A stretch of 64,000 bases of DNA, taken from the NCBI RefSeq assembly GCF_029227915.1, contig NC_079879.1, positions 4,898,001 to 4,962,000 of the forward strand. Direction: 5' to 3'. The DNA comes from Hydractinia symbiolongicarpus. Its lineage: Eukaryota > Cnidaria > Hydrozoa > Anthoathecata > Hydractiniidae. A program made the position numbers and the translations under genes. A model generated the notes under the pieces. That model had not been told where the DNA came from and did not search any database. It saw only the letters and a program-made list of their open reading frames with translations. This document shows, piece after piece, positions 37,701 to 50,500 of the stretch. Position 1 is the first letter of the stretch, and each line of letters starts with the position of its first letter.

Positions 37701-40700
37701 TTACTTGGCCTACACTTCTTCCGAAGTAAAACTTTTACAACTTACCAGATCCAGAATACTGATCAAGCACCTGTTTTGCTAGTTAAAGAAATAGCTAAAA
37801 GAGCTGCCATTCCCACAAATATTATATCCAGGGTGGCGGCTTAATTGTTAGCGTATTCACTTAAGCTGCCGTCCTGGTTCTTTCCTTCTCAGTATATAAG
37901 GAGATCAGATTAAATATTTTGATTTCTCCAAAATACACCAGCCCAGTAAAGTGCAATTGGTAAAAAGATGGAAAGTCACTCAGACTTACTACATATTATT
38001 GTCAAACAACTTAAACAATGAAAGAGATCACACTCTTATAATTAGCAGAAATTCTCCCGTTCCAAATGACGGTTAAGCATCACACACCTTTTCTTTTTAC
38101 TCTTTAACGCTTGCAGCAGTGCATCATAACGAGATTTGGTTGTTGTAGCTCTTCCTTTAAATATCCCTTTATTGGAATCTGATATTGCTGAATCTTCATC
38201 AATCTGTTGCACTAAGTCTTGGATGAAACCCATCAAAGGTTCCATTTGAAGAAGGTTGGATAATATATCCTAAAGACATAGATATGCTAGATACTTTAAC
38301 ACAAAGAACAATGGATGGATTTTCTAAATATTTTTAGTACCTAACAAATACTTACCAACAACTTCTCACAACCAGTAATTAATAAACTTTAAAACGTATA
38401 GCAAACACAAACTTACTTCATTGATTTTCATATAATCTGATGATGTACTTGTAGAGGTTTCAATCTCCTCATCAAGAAAAGATTGGATTTTAACTTCGTC
38501 AATTTCATATTTAGCCAACATATCATCAATTTGATTTAATTCTTCAGCTAACAGTTCAAGTAATTTAGAGTGAATCCTAACAAAGGAAAAATATTCAATG
38601 ACCTAATACTAATCATATCCCTTATTTGCTAATTGGCTACCTCAAAATGATTATGAAGTCTTTCTTAAAATATTTTAACCCTGTTAACATGACATATGAA
38701 TATAAAAAGTATATTGCGCAACTATTACCATTTTCGCTCCCAACCTCACCTTTAGAAATACCTTTAGAAATACCTTTTTTATGTGATAACAAACTATTTT
38801 TAGTACTTCACACTAAGCTGGATGTGACTTGTTGTTTTACACTTTATTTTTATGTGTGGTCCGCCTGAAATTTCTTCTACAAAATGTTTAAGTATTTTTT
38901 TTGGATTATCTTCTTTAAAATATCTTTGGCACATCAGTCAAGGTACCATCCTATCAGGTAGTATACAAAAATGTGCTGACCTCACAACCCCAGTACTAAC
39001 AGTTGTAATACCTGTAAAAAAATCCACTTAGGAAGCCAAATAAAAAAGAAGATGAAAGATAAGAACTCCAAAATTTCTGATGATGCCAACAATGAAACTC
39101 AAATGCACTTTTTTCATAACTTTATTGAGTTTTTGACTTTAATTAGACCAAACAAGATTATGTGTTTTGAAAAAACAGTTTAGGAGATAAGGGTTTAAAA
39201 TTATTTAATGCTGTCATCAACTTGCCAATTCTGAAACAGGTGGGCCTACCCAGCTTTAGGGAATATAACTAATGTTCCAGATAGTCCCTGTTTACCCTCA
39301 GGAAAAGTGTTGTCAGTTATTTTCAACCTTTTTTAAGTAATTTGACCTAAAAGTTGAAGTGCAATGCAATTGCGTTATTTATATTAAAAAGCTTTATCAT
39401 CATCTAAATTATTTTGTTAAAGTCTTATTTACTTAGCATGTATCAACTTTGCCTGCTACTGACAGACGAAATTTACTACTATATAGATTTTCCATGATTG
39501 TATTGATAGCACACATCAATTTAACATCAGTTAATACAATGTCCTTATTATTCTCTCATCATACAGGATTACAAAGAAGTAAGCACCTTACTTAAAACTT
39601 AAAAAAAGAAAGGCGCAATGATTACTTACTGTTCTTCAAAAGGTAACCATCTGTTTCTCAATGCAAGATAGATTTCTTTTGCACCTTCATAGTCTTTCCG
39701 TGCATCAACTAGCTCAGGTGGAGTGTTACCAGATGCATCAACACTGGCTTGCAGTTCACTGTCAGTGATAGAAATCTTCTCATCCATATCATCAAAATCG
39801 TTACATGATTCCTGGGAATCGAACGATTGCAAATGAATAAAATTAGGTACATGCGTTTCACAAAAATTGCGAGAAAATTGTATTTCTTCAGTTTATCAAA
39901 ATATATAGAAAAATATTTTCCTTGATTCCAAACAAGTAGTTCCAGTTATCTTTACCTTGAATTCGAAATATCTTTTGCAAACTTCTCGTATGGAAACATT
40001 TGAAAGAGGCTGCAGTGTGGACTCATCTTTTTCTTTTACAAACTGCTCAAGTTCTTTCTGTGAAGCAGCAAGCTTGGTGGATGTTTCAGCCTGTAATAGA
40101 TCATTGTTTGTGTACATGTCTATTGAATTATGTTGTAATATGAGAGACATTTTTATAAAAAGTATTGTCACAAAAACAAACTTTTTACTGCAAATAAACG
40201 TATTTCTTATTTAATTATATTTCCCATGAGGAAAGCAAGTATTATCCTATTTCAAACTTTAATTGTTTTTTTGATTAGATGAATTTAGCACAACTTTGTG
40301 AATTTTGCACCAAAGCAATTTTATTTATTAAGTAGAAGAAAGGTGTAAATCAAAAAGCTTTACTTGTCCCACTCCTAAAAATCAAAGCCAAATAATAATA
40401 AAAACATACAAAGTTATCCTTGGAAGATGTTGATAATGTCTGGGAATATTCGTACAAAAAGCTGACATACATGACCAGAGTACGACTGTCAACAAGATCA
40501 CTTTCAAAATCTAAAACAAATTGATGAAATTAGCATTCTATCATTTTGATGACCTGCTGTATTCAACAGCTTTGTTATATTTGAAATAAGAAATTGGAAA
40601 CACAAAGCTTAAGCCAAACCATGAATTACAGGAATGCAGAAAAAAAGAATGAACAGCCCTGTAGGAACAAAATCATTAAGGGCATGCAATTTGTGTATTA

Positions 40701-43700
40701 TAACATCTCGTTGCTAGTTGAGGTTATTAAAGAAAGGCAATTTTTTTTAACTTGTTAAACAGAGTGCAGACAACTGTCTAGGGTCATGATGGATTACCTT
40801 CAGCTTGAAATAAGGGCATGATGTTGAAATTATTGTGGGCACAAGATAAAGCATTTTTCAATCTCCCACGGTCATCCATCTTTGATAAATCTTCATATTG
40901 GAATAGCTCTGGTTTAAACGCGTGAATTATAGCGTTTAATGTATATCCATTTTTCCAACGTTTAGGTTGAAAACTTCTGACATCAGCACCAGAGTAACTA
41001 TAAAATAAAATTAAAATCCTTTATTTTAAAAGGAGCTTCCTATTAAAATGTCTACAAGTTAACTATTTAAGGTTATTTAATTACTAATTGAAAATCCACT
41101 TAGAAAAAATAATGTTTACATAAATAAAATGTTGATTATTTCAGCAATAACGCCACTCAAGAAAAATTATTTTTGAGTAATTTGTTAACTTATTAGTACT
41201 ATTGTTTATAGCCTAAAATGCTGATTAAGATGTTATCAATAACCCATTAATATACATATATTTTTTTTAAATTTGTTTAGCTATTATTTCAATTTCGTAC
41301 AGCTTGTAATGCTAACCACAATCATGTAGAGGAACATGTTTTAATGATAAGGTGATCTGAAACTTGGAAGTATAATATAATGGTTTCACTAAATTTACAA
41401 ATGCCACTGACACAAATACATCTTATTTTCTTCAAGCCAAAGTAATGCTTCACTTGCCACAAATATATTCAATTTTGGGCGTTACAAACAGACAGACATG
41501 TTCGCATATTATTATAGAATTGTTATTTCTGTCAGTTCACAGCCTTTACAGTGTAGGGCATAACTCATAACAAAACATTGTTTTGAAAATGTTTTACTGC
41601 AAAAGTTAAAGCATACTTTTCGACAATACTGTTACACCAATTTAGAAGAGCTTTTTCAGCACTTCCAGTGAACCCTTCATTTTTTACAGCTTCTAATACC
41701 TAGAAAAAAAAGGGTTGACCGTAAAACTAAAGAAAACTTTACATTAAAACATTTTTGTGCCAAATCATAAAATTTGCATGGTGGAAATTATTTGCTGTTG
41801 AAATTAGGATTTCTCCTTCTTTGCTGCAATTTTTACAATACAGTACAATACAGCTACACATGCACACTGAGATTGTATTTGCCACTAAGACAAATAAAAT
41901 TTGGTTATAAAATGTTGTCTTGTTTAAGCATATTATTTCTTGACATGACAGAATAATAAATGAAAGCTTAACATGTACTTTCTCTTTTTTCACACCAGTT
42001 TTGTAGAATACCTGTTTGTGTTCGGTGTTTTAGTTGAATGCTTTTTAAATTTGCATGGAATAAACTTTATATAAAATACTGCCTTTCACTACAAAATTAA
42101 TTTCACTTGCAAAATTTCTCTAAAAATAGAAAAGTTTTTTAAACCTGAAATCGATAAATGATACTCCAGCTTAAACCAAGAGTAGTAACTCGATCTCCAT
42201 CGCAGATGCTTTGGTTACTGATGCCAACAAGTTTGATCTAAAATTTAAAAGAATATTATTCTTTCTATCATACATACATTTAAAAGGAATAAAGAGGAGG
42301 GAAATTTTGTAAGAAAAAACATTTTACTGTTTTCGCCACAAAAAAATGGAAATTGTAAATGCTGCAAAATTAAGGTCACAAACTCGAACGCTAAAAAACA
42401 GCACAAAAATTGAATTTCCAAAAAAAACGAACTCGAAATCGCAAGAAGATCTGTTCATTTTCAAGGCCCCACTGTCTTCAATGAACTAACAAAAAGATAC
42501 TTGTGTAGAAATTGACTTTTTTTAAACAAAAGTCCAATCAGCTTTAGTTTTACCTGCATAAATACATTAAGTTTGGATTAGTTGAAGTAAAATATCAGAC
42601 ATCTTACATTATATTCCTTTAGTACGTCTAATGCCAGTGTCAAATTGTTCAGATGATGAACACGAAGATTTCCTTTCACTGGTTTCTAGAATGGAATAAG
42701 TTATATTATAAATTAACTAAATAAAGGCATATTATTAGAACTAATATTGTTGTGATACAAGATAAGCAATGTTTTCAAATGGTGACTTAATATTCAAAGG
42801 TACAATTAGTAATTAGTGTTGTGCTGAACATCTCAATATTTTAAGTGAAATCATTTTTTAAAGACCCCGAAAAGCAAACTTACTAAATTCTTTTCTGTTA
42901 GTACATTTAATAGGAACAATAAATATTTTCCATCTCTTAAATCTTTAAATAAGTCTTGAATTGCTGGTGAGCCTGGAGCCTACAGTTTGAGAAAAAAAGA
43001 AGAGTAGTACCAATTGCGATAAAAAATAAAGTTGTATAAAAAAATTTAAAAAAACGTAAAATAGAATTATAGATGGATACCTTAGCTAGTTTTAAATTTA
43101 GCCATATGCGAAAAATCTTTTCTTGAGCTCTTTGACGTTCCTCTACACAAGAAGAAAAGACATAAGTTATTAAAATTATAACAAGTAACAATAGTAGATA
43201 ATTGGAACAGTAACTTTCAAATTCTCTTCTTCTGTGCTTCTCATACTTTCCCATTATTTTTTAAGTATTACCCACAGGTGCGACCACAATAAAAATACAC
43301 ATTCGTAACACAATAAAAGTAAACTTTGTTTGACAAAAATATATAAAACTATTTTGTCAAAAAAAAATATATTAAATTGCCAGAAAATAATATGACTTTT
43401 GTCAAGAAGGAAACAAAATTCGTTTTTCCTTTTCACTCCAATTTATGTGAATATTTTAAACTTTAAGACCAGTATTTACTTACTGAAGATGAGGTTGGAT
43501 TTCAAACCCAGTTTTGTGCTATTGTTATCAAAAATCTTTTACATAAAAATTGACAATTCTTAGCATGACTGCGCCTGGTTATATGTCATTTTAGTTTAGG
43601 TAATGAAACAACAACTTTAGATATATTGCATCATATTTTTGAATGGCATACATACCTTGTAAACTATGACTTATGTTCAATACATTTTCTAAAAACACAA

Positions 43701-44613
43701 AACAAATCATTGATATACACAAAATTGATATATTTTCATCAATTGACATTAATTTATTGCACAGACTTTGAAATTCCAAGCAAGTTGCTGACACATAATT
43801 AAGGCTGTTTTGCAATTATTTAACAGCTATAGCGGAGATGAAATTCTCAAAAAAATTGGGTAAAATAGGGCTGCTTAATTACGTTATGCATTCACATAAA
43901 AACAAATGTAAACAATCTTTTTCGGATTAAGCAAATGTAAGTTTCTTTGTTTTATTTGCAAAATATATTAATCAGGATGAACAGTGAATTTTTCTGTTCT
44001 GTTTATAGACATTTCAATAAGTGAATGGTTAAAACAAAATTAGGCATATGCTAAAAAAAACAATAAAAAAGTACCAAATTTTTGGGACGTTTAAGAAATG
44101 GTGTTTCAGCAACAAAAATCAACAATTTAATAGTATTACTTCATGAACTAGAAAATCATAAGCATTTTCTGATTACACGAGCTATGTGGGACACTAAACT
44201 TTATGAGAATTTGTATGCAGCACCGAAATATACTTAATTTTTTTGCAACAAACATAACAAAGCTTAAAATATTTAAACATTTTTGATGGAAAAAAGATTT
44301 TGCCAAATTTAGGCAATATCAGGCTGTAGAAACAGATCTATTTGTGCACCCTTGGTATCATCAGAGAACAAATAAATGTAGGTAAAAATATAGCACTCGA
44401 AAGATATAGTTCATTCATTCATCATCAAAGCAATGGTTAATAATATCATTCAGGTCTAGAGTTATGACCATTTGGACTAGTTGTTAGCCCGTTGAAAAAT
44501 CCCAGGTTCGCCTGTCCTTTTTATACCGCATTGAGTGCGTCTCGCTACCTGCGCAGCTAAGCTACCATTTTGCGTGACAGACAGACAGACGGACGGACGG
44601 ATGGACAGACCGG

Positions 44614-44652
<39 letters not shown>

Positions 44653-45299
44653 AAAGACAGACAGACAGATTATAATATAGATTTCATGCACTTTGATAAT
44701 AATAAAACTGTTTAAAAACAAATAAAAAACATTTTTTTTTAACTAAAACGTTTGCCTTAGGCATTTAATGATACAAACGTTTTTTTAATTCCATAAGTGA
44801 CTGTATTTATTTTTGTCATGAAGGCCAATGTAGTTGTCCACATTTTTTTTAGAAATAATTAAAGCAATTTAAATTTTAGTAAATTTTAGCCATGCATTAA
44901 TACCAAATTTGGCGTAGAATGCTCAACTGCATTTCCTGTGTTTTAAACGAAAATGCCATAACATAACATCAGTGAAAACTTTATTTGTTAAGGATGCGGT
45001 GGCCTAAGGGTCACAGCTGCAATCTAACAAGGAAATACCCTATATAAGAACAAAATGAGTACATTGAATTCTTTAACCAGACAATAAAGCTAATGGTATC
45101 CTTCAGTTCAGTGAAAAGTTCAGGCGTAATTCTACAATGATAAATGTCCATATTTATTGATCAAATTTCATCAAATTTAGAAATGGATAAAATTTTAATT
45201 AAAATATATTAAAAGCATATTGCAAAATAAATATTGAATTAGCAAAGTAATTGTTTTAAAAAACAAACAGAAAAAAACTAAATACGCACCTGTTGCCAT
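28772..45299 (-). CDS. Actin-binding protein with two calponin-homology domains and ten spectrin repeats, 29 exons, 1503 aa
   Basis: Exon borders: 45290-45299, 43081-43142, 42884-42979, 42608-42685, 42145-42237, 41617-41699, 40798-40997, 40410-40510, 39956-40090, 39630-39811, 38417-38576, 38088-38269, 37074-37278, 36617-36783, 36222-36426, 35334-35512, 34951-35131, 34499-34689, 34235-34379, 33421-33602, 33065-33209, 32727-32908, 32188-32335, 31711-31892, 31257-31401, 30548-30862, 30184-30366, 29534-29680, 28772-28999. The sum is 4512 nt with all phases agreeing. CH1 is residues 4-115 (IFRIWLNLKLA, LFKDLRDGKYLLFLLNVL, KLVGISNQSICDGD, LGLSWSIIYRFQ). CH2 is about 128-240 (ALLNWC, WKNGYTLNAIIHAFKPELF, LVMYVSFLYEY). 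Spectrin repeats fill 287-1428. The tail (1429-1503) ends RWFYKRVFYR; no EF-hands, KASH, PH or ZZ domain. The paired CH domains should bind F-actin, and the repeats make a rod. Near the spectrin/dystrophin/nesprin superfamily but not assignable to one. An upstream block at about 46064-46130 with a GTAAGT donor may be a 5' UTR exon. Confidence 0.9.
35582..35612. repeat. Perfect 12-base stem hairpin in an intron
   Basis: CCAGTACTTGTT, seven-base loop, then AACAAGTACTGG. It lies in the intron between the two exons 35334-35512 and 36222-36426 of the spectrin-repeat gene. No function inferred. Confidence 0.6.
36014..36105. repeat. Dispersed repeat, relatives at 37575-37660 and 51168-51262
   Basis: TTATTTGGTTAGATTCA is shared with 51207-51223. 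TGGTTTTAATT(G/T)TTGCTGACAT is shared with 37627-37649. Two of the copies sit in introns of the spectrin-repeat gene, the third upstream of a GPCR gene. Family not recognised. Confidence 0.5.
44450..44670. repeat. Degenerate repeat ending in a CAGA/CAGG tetranucleotide microsatellite
   Basis: GTTAGCCCGTTGAAAAATCC and GCAGCTAAGCTACC are followed by (ACAG)n, (GACG)n and about ten (GCAG) units, then (ACAG)n, at 44575-44670. GTTAGCCCGT also occurs near 62987, and TAGCCCGTTAAA near 9831, so the first part belongs to a dispersed family. It lies in the long intron after the start exon of the spectrin-repeat gene. Confidence 0.7.
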
Positions 45300-46130
45300 G
45301 TTAAAATTTCACTCTAAAAAGCAAAAAATATGCGTGTTATAATGAAAATGATGTTGACTTTAAAAACTAAAATCATTTATATATTTATAGAAGTCATATG
45401 ACGATACTTGAACTATTAAAATTTCATACTATGAGAAGGTAAAGTTCCATGTGAGCATGCCATTGTACTCGAATAAGGACTAGATGCCCCAAGACAGATG
45501 TTTCATAAGTAAGGATATTAATATGTTGCACATCCATAGTATCATGGAAATATTACAGAAAAGATTCACAAAAATTAAAAAAAATACATAGCAAATTACT
45601 GATATAGCAAAGTAAAAATGTTTTTATGTACATTATATGGAATATCCAAGGACAAATACATTCAAAAAACGAAAGGGGAAAGAGGTCTATTTGTGTACAT
45701 TTGCTTTCTGAAAAATAATTTTTCCCTCCTACTTTTTGTTTGCGCCTATTCAATACTGTATTGCTTATTGCAAGTAGTGGGTTATAATGACTATTACCTG
45801 AATGATACAAAAATCCAGTTAGTATGAAGAAATCCAATGATTTGATTGGTTTACGGCTTATTTTCACAGGTCTTTGTATGAAGCCATACTAACCCGTTTT
45901 GGAAGCCATTATAAAAATGGTAACATAAAAAAGTAAACAAATAAAAAACATTTTCATAGCACACAAAAAACATAAAAGTCACTCACTTAAAACCATATTT
46001 CCGTTTGAGTTCACATAAACAATGATTTGAATTTGTTTTGTGTACTTACAAATTTTTAAAGTAGAACGGTCTTGAATTCGAAAAGTATCAAAATCAAACA
46101 TGCGTTTTTTCTTCCTTATTGCCCTGGAAA

Positions 46131-47145
46131 TAGCAACTTAAATATAGCTTTGTTTGTTTTGTTCAGAAAGGAATATTTATTTGCAGACCAGATACAGTCA
46201 GGTAATAAAACGGATAGTGACTGGTTTTGATGTTGCACTGTAAAATAAATACCCTCCGTCAAGGGCACAAACCTCGCAAGCTCGGTCTGTACTTTTGACC
46301 TTGGCTTGTATTTTACAGTACAAAATCAAAAACGGTCAATATCTGTTAATTATTAGTGTTACAGGAAGTGATTTCTTGTTCCTGATGTTGAGGTATTTAT
46401 TAGAAATGCAAACAAGTTTACTTACAGTAACATTGGTTGTATACCAAAAGTAAACTTAAACAGATAAGGGTGGGAGGAAGGTCAAAAATGGTGAATAATT
46501 GGTGCGAAACAAACAAGAACAATATTAATTGTCAAAAATTAAAGTTTCTTCAAAGCACAGAGCTTACAATAAAAACAAAGAAACAATTATGGCTGCCACT
46601 CAATGGAGTTTTGGAATTTTTTAAATAAGAATCCTTTCCTAAGGTTAAAAAATAAAAATATAAAAGCCCCAGGGTGCTTCTTAAAAAGCTTGAATCAGCT
46701 TGGAAAACTCCTATCATTACTCAAGTTTACAAGTCTAGAAAATCTCAAGTGAAAATAAATACTATAAGAGCAATGTTGTGACATGTTTTTCATTCAAATA
46801 AAAGGAAATTAATAAACAAAATAGAAAAATCTGCAATAATAAAAACATTAATTTAAATGCCTAATATCAAATTTAACCATTGGCAAAAAAATACATTTAT
46901 AGTCAAATGCTTTGTGCATTGTCGTGGGAGAACACTTAACTACACTCTAGGAAAGCGAAAAACATTTTTCTTTCTGACTTTGTTTTTAAACAAGAAGATT
47001 TTTGAAGTGAGTATATATTTACTTGTGTGGCCATAACTTATGCAATCTCAGTGCAAGTCAGACTTGCAGACATGTTTTGGATTTAAAGCTCTGCTCCTGC
47101 CAAGTGTTTTCATAAATTTTCAATTTTCTATCTTTGCCTTACTCC
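46131..47145. other. Upstream region of the spectrin-repeat gene; no gene seen
   Basis: Should contain its promoter. Open frames are short, plus-strand and without motifs. I see no defined promoter element. Confidence 0.4.
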
Positions 47146-47211
47146 AAAATGAGACATGGGCAGGGAAGCAGGAAGATCTTGACCGTTTAGAAAGAAATAA
47201 TATGAGAATGG

Positions 47212-48013
47212 CCCTTAAAATTAGAATTTTCTTACATCGCCAATAAGACTGCCAACGCGAGGTGCATTTTAACTGATTTGCGTTGGCAATATTTTTTTGT
47301 AGTGAAATTTTTCAGCTGGCAATAACTTTCGTCATTCACCTTTTATTAGAGCTAGACCCCTCATAAATTCGATGCATTGATCTCCCAAGACAATGACAAA
47401 TGGGGATGGAGTACAAGTCTTATTGATATACCTTCCGGATGGTGAACTTCGATAGGTTAATAGTTCACTGGCAACTGGCTTTTTATGTTTTGAGATGAAC
47501 TCATTAGGTTAGGGCATAATTATATGTTGTATATCGCAGAAGTCACTGGTGACATGCTTTGAAAATGCTTGTCACCGGCACAGTTTAACATGAAGCAAAA
47601 ACAGGAGACTCAATTGTTAGAGTCTTTACAGAACGTCTTTCCTTACAAAACTGAGGCAGGGCTGACTTATTGCCTGCTGTGTCGTGTGGGAGAAAGAACT
47701 TCTGGACTTCTTTTTAATACGATATATACAATTTTTTCAATTATTAATACAAATCGAATGGCACCACAGTATTTCTGTATATGATTTTAGTTAGTGATAA
47801 TGGCCTGAAAATCAAATGTAATTATTTTATAGTTGCAACAAGTAGGAATAGCTCAAACAAAACCAAAATATTGTTACTTAAAAATTTCAGAACAAAATTA
47901 TGTCGGCAATTTTTTTGCCGACGTAATACGAGATCTTCATATTCTACGTCAGCAATAACATCAGCAATTACATCAGCAATTACGTCGGCAGTGTCGATGC
48001 TAATTTTGAGGCT
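47212..48013 (+). mobile_element. Repeat R1, copy 2, about 800 bases, uninterrupted
   Basis: It splits a LINE cleanly. The left end is CCCTTAAAATTAG and the right end read inward is GCCTCAAAATTAG, short imperfect inverted repeats. The reverse strand matches the R1 pieces around 9537-13417 but lacks both insertions found there. Inside are a small hairpin GTCGGCAA/TTGCCGAC (47902-47922) and a 12-base tandem repeat (47945-47990). No coding frame recognised, so non-autonomous. Confidence 0.7.
47945..47990. repeat. Tandem repeat, 12-15 base unit
   Basis: ACGTCAGCAATA, ACATCAGCAATT, ACATCAGCAATT and ACGTCGGCA follow one another at the right end of R1 copy 2. Subterminal repeats of this kind are often transposase sites. 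Confidence 0.75.
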
Positions 48014-48705
48014 GTAGGTGGTTGTGTAACGCCAGTCTGAGAGACAGAAAGAGTTTAGATTAAAGATGTTATCCAGATAAGAAGATTAAGTTGATTGGGA
48101 CACTTCTTATCCAGGATAATTGGGTAAGAAAGTGTAAGGACTTGATAGTACAAGGAGCAAAGAGGTAGACTGAAAAAGTCTAAGTAGGAGGTAATAAGGA
48201 GTTAGACTTAAGGCACAGATATTTGAGTTCAGATCTATCACAGTCTAGATCAGTTTGGCAGAAGTCATACCTTGTCCAACCCATGCTAGCAACCTTTTAG
48301 TCGGGATGATGATCATGCCTTACTATAGCAACAAGATGCTGCTGAAATTCAAACTTTCTATGATTTTTTGTAATTGAAAAACAATAACAACAAAAACATC
48401 AAAGTATAGAAGCAAATTTTTGTGTGCAAAAATCTGAAAAACACGCAACAAGACGTAAAGAAAAAGCGTGAGGGCAAGTGGTGGAAAAAGACTGAATTTT
48501 GTTTTCTGTGCACATTGGATTTTTTGTTTTGCTTTTTTGTAAAAAAGCAATAATAACATCAATGGTCCTGCCATTATTGAACAAAGGCTAACTTGGTTTG
48601 CCCTTCGTTGATTTGTGACTTTACACAGCATCACAGTTTAACAATATTTGAAAGATGATGGATGAAATCTTGCTCACATTGAGTAAACAGTTTGCAGCTA
48701 CTTAC

Positions 48706-50072
48706 GTTCAGAACCAGAATATAATAAGGAAGGATTTAAAAAAGTTCCAAGTGTAACCACAAATCCGAGTTCAACATAGCTAAAATATTTTTTAATAATT
48801 TAATAATTTAAGAAATAGATAAAGAAATAATACTACTGTTAAAATACAAAAAACTTTAAGACTTTGTTCTGTTTTCACAAAATCACCTCCAGCATTTTTC
48901 AGGAATTGATACATTCCATTGCGTATAATCTTTTGACCTTTTGTTTTTGAGAAACATTCAAATTAAATGAATAGATAATGTTTTTGTACACACAAAAAAA
49001 GAGATTTATATATACAACACATAATTTTCTTGTAATTTTTTTCAGGTGATTAACATATCGCAGTAAAACTAAACTAAATACAAAGTATAATAAATTTCAA
49101 AACATAAATAAAATTATTTTATACAATCCCAAAAGACATACTACAGTTTATACGTTTAGCATTTCCTGGATTTGTTTATTCACAATGTGTTTATTTACTT
49201 CACCGCAGAATTAAGCATAAAAAGTCCTCATCAACACTGTCATAGCAGCAACCGTAGTTCCATCTTAACTATAAATATCTCAAGAACCAAGGATCACAAA
49301 TATAAAAAAGTTTACACTTTTTTTATTCACACTATCCAACTTGTTATCAATTGTTAGTTCTCCTTTAAACCTTTTCAGTGGTAAGCTCTTTGGCTCTGGC
49401 ATTTGCATGCCAAGAAAAATTATGCTAGGATTTGATTTGGTAAAGAGAGGTTTTAAACCTGTGGATTTCTTCTCACCATGAAAACATTGTTTGGAGTTTT
49501 AAAATATTATTGAGTGTAGATTGATGGCTTTCAATTTATTTGAATTCATTTACCCCTAACAATGCCTTAGTGTGACAAAATGGATTAAAAATAACTTATT
49601 TTAACCTAGCGCCCACCATCTTTTTAACTGGTCAGGCAGATACATACCGGCCCTGCTGAAAGAGCTCACCACCGAAAATGTAAACAAAGAAATTCATCTG
49701 CTCACCGTGTGTCCAAACAATTAATAAGGCATGTCAGAAATTCTCCAGAGGAGGAGCAACAAATTGCGATACAAAATCATAGTCACCTTACTGCCAAGCA
49801 TAAAAGTTCTACAAATCTCTCTCCACTTACTTATGAGAAAAACACTTAATTATGAGGAAAGTATAAAATTGACTGGACTAGTTAGCTGAAGAGTTTTTGC
49901 AAAAGCCTTTTGTGTTTAAATATGAGATCTAGAAGTTAAGTTTAAACTACTGAACTAAAACGTTCCACAAACCTCTTCCTCCTCTCCTGTCCTTATGCAG
50001 CTTTGATTTGCTTCGCTTGGCTTATTTTCGGTTTTGATTATTAGTTCCCTGTTCATTAAAATGTTCTCCGGT
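48706..50072 (-). other. Two candidate coding exons of an unknown gene
   Basis: Block 49973-50072 has an acceptor (TTGCAG), an open frame (PENILMNRELIIKTENKPSE) and a GTTTGT donor. Block 48706-48779 has an acceptor (TTTTAG), an open frame that looks like a membrane helix (YVELGFVVTLGTFLNPSLL) and a GTAAG donor. Their phases do not join directly, and no homologue is recognised, so they may be unrelated or false. A frame at 48399-48587 could be a last exon but does not fit the phase either. Confidence 0.25.
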
Positions 50073-50392
50073 CTGCAATTAATGTAAACAAATCAAGGGA
50101 TGCAAAAAAGAAAGTAAAGACCCAGCACCTCAGGACATTTAGGTTCTCGGTCAAAAATTCAAAGTCAAAAAAGTCCGATTTACATTTCATTTATCGCTAT
50201 TTATATAGTCGGGAAATACTTCTAAACTTTGCCACAATAGATGAAATTTAATACGAAAATGCCCGCAATATCAGGCCTGGCGGAGGAGGTAAGGAAGAGA
50301 AGCGAAATATGCTTTGCGCACGTGGGAGAATGGTTTAAGATCATTCATCAAAAGATCTACACAGTATATTTTTGTGCCTTGTATAATAGTTC

Positions 50393-50500
50393 ACCACAAC
50401 CATGTCCCCAGCGCCTCTCTTTTTTATACCGGGACGGCAAGTATCGAGTAACTTTTACAAGTTTCTTACGAGATAAATCTCTCTTTCGCCGTCGTACCTG
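50393..50500. repeat. Dispersed repeat, relative at 53850-53945
   Basis: GCGCCTCTCTTTTTTATACC then GGGACGGC corresponds to GCCTGTTGTCTCTTTTCTAT then AACCGGGACAACGAGTC near 53870-53900. The open plus-strand frame across 50241-50669 overlaps this repeat and shows no domain, so it is not called a gene. The rest of 50073-51739 holds no gene that I recognise. Confidence 0.4.

Larger units (their letters stand above)
47130..48305 (+). mobile_element. LINE 3' fragment interrupted by repeat R1
   Basis: Bases about 47140-47211 read NETWAGKQEDLDRLERNN then MRM, and 48014-48305 continue with the rest of the RT C-terminal region and 3' end (NASLRDRKS-like, KKCKDLIVQGAK-like words, several frame changes). 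The gap 47212-48013 is R1. The 3' end CGGGATGATGATC shows the same GATGAT-type tail as the LINE at 6623-8337. Dead copy. Confidence 0.72.

Noticed and set aside
46064-46130. An alternative coding first exon (MFDFDTFRIQ) for the spectrin-repeat gene
   Set aside because: Joining it to the CH1 exon gives a stop, and joining it through 45290-45310 also gives a stop. The ATG at 45299 reads straight into CH1, so this block is at most 5' UTR.
48323-48634. Minus-strand hydrophobic frame of 103 codons
   Set aside because: Phase does not fit the candidate exon upstream, and the protein shows no family pattern.
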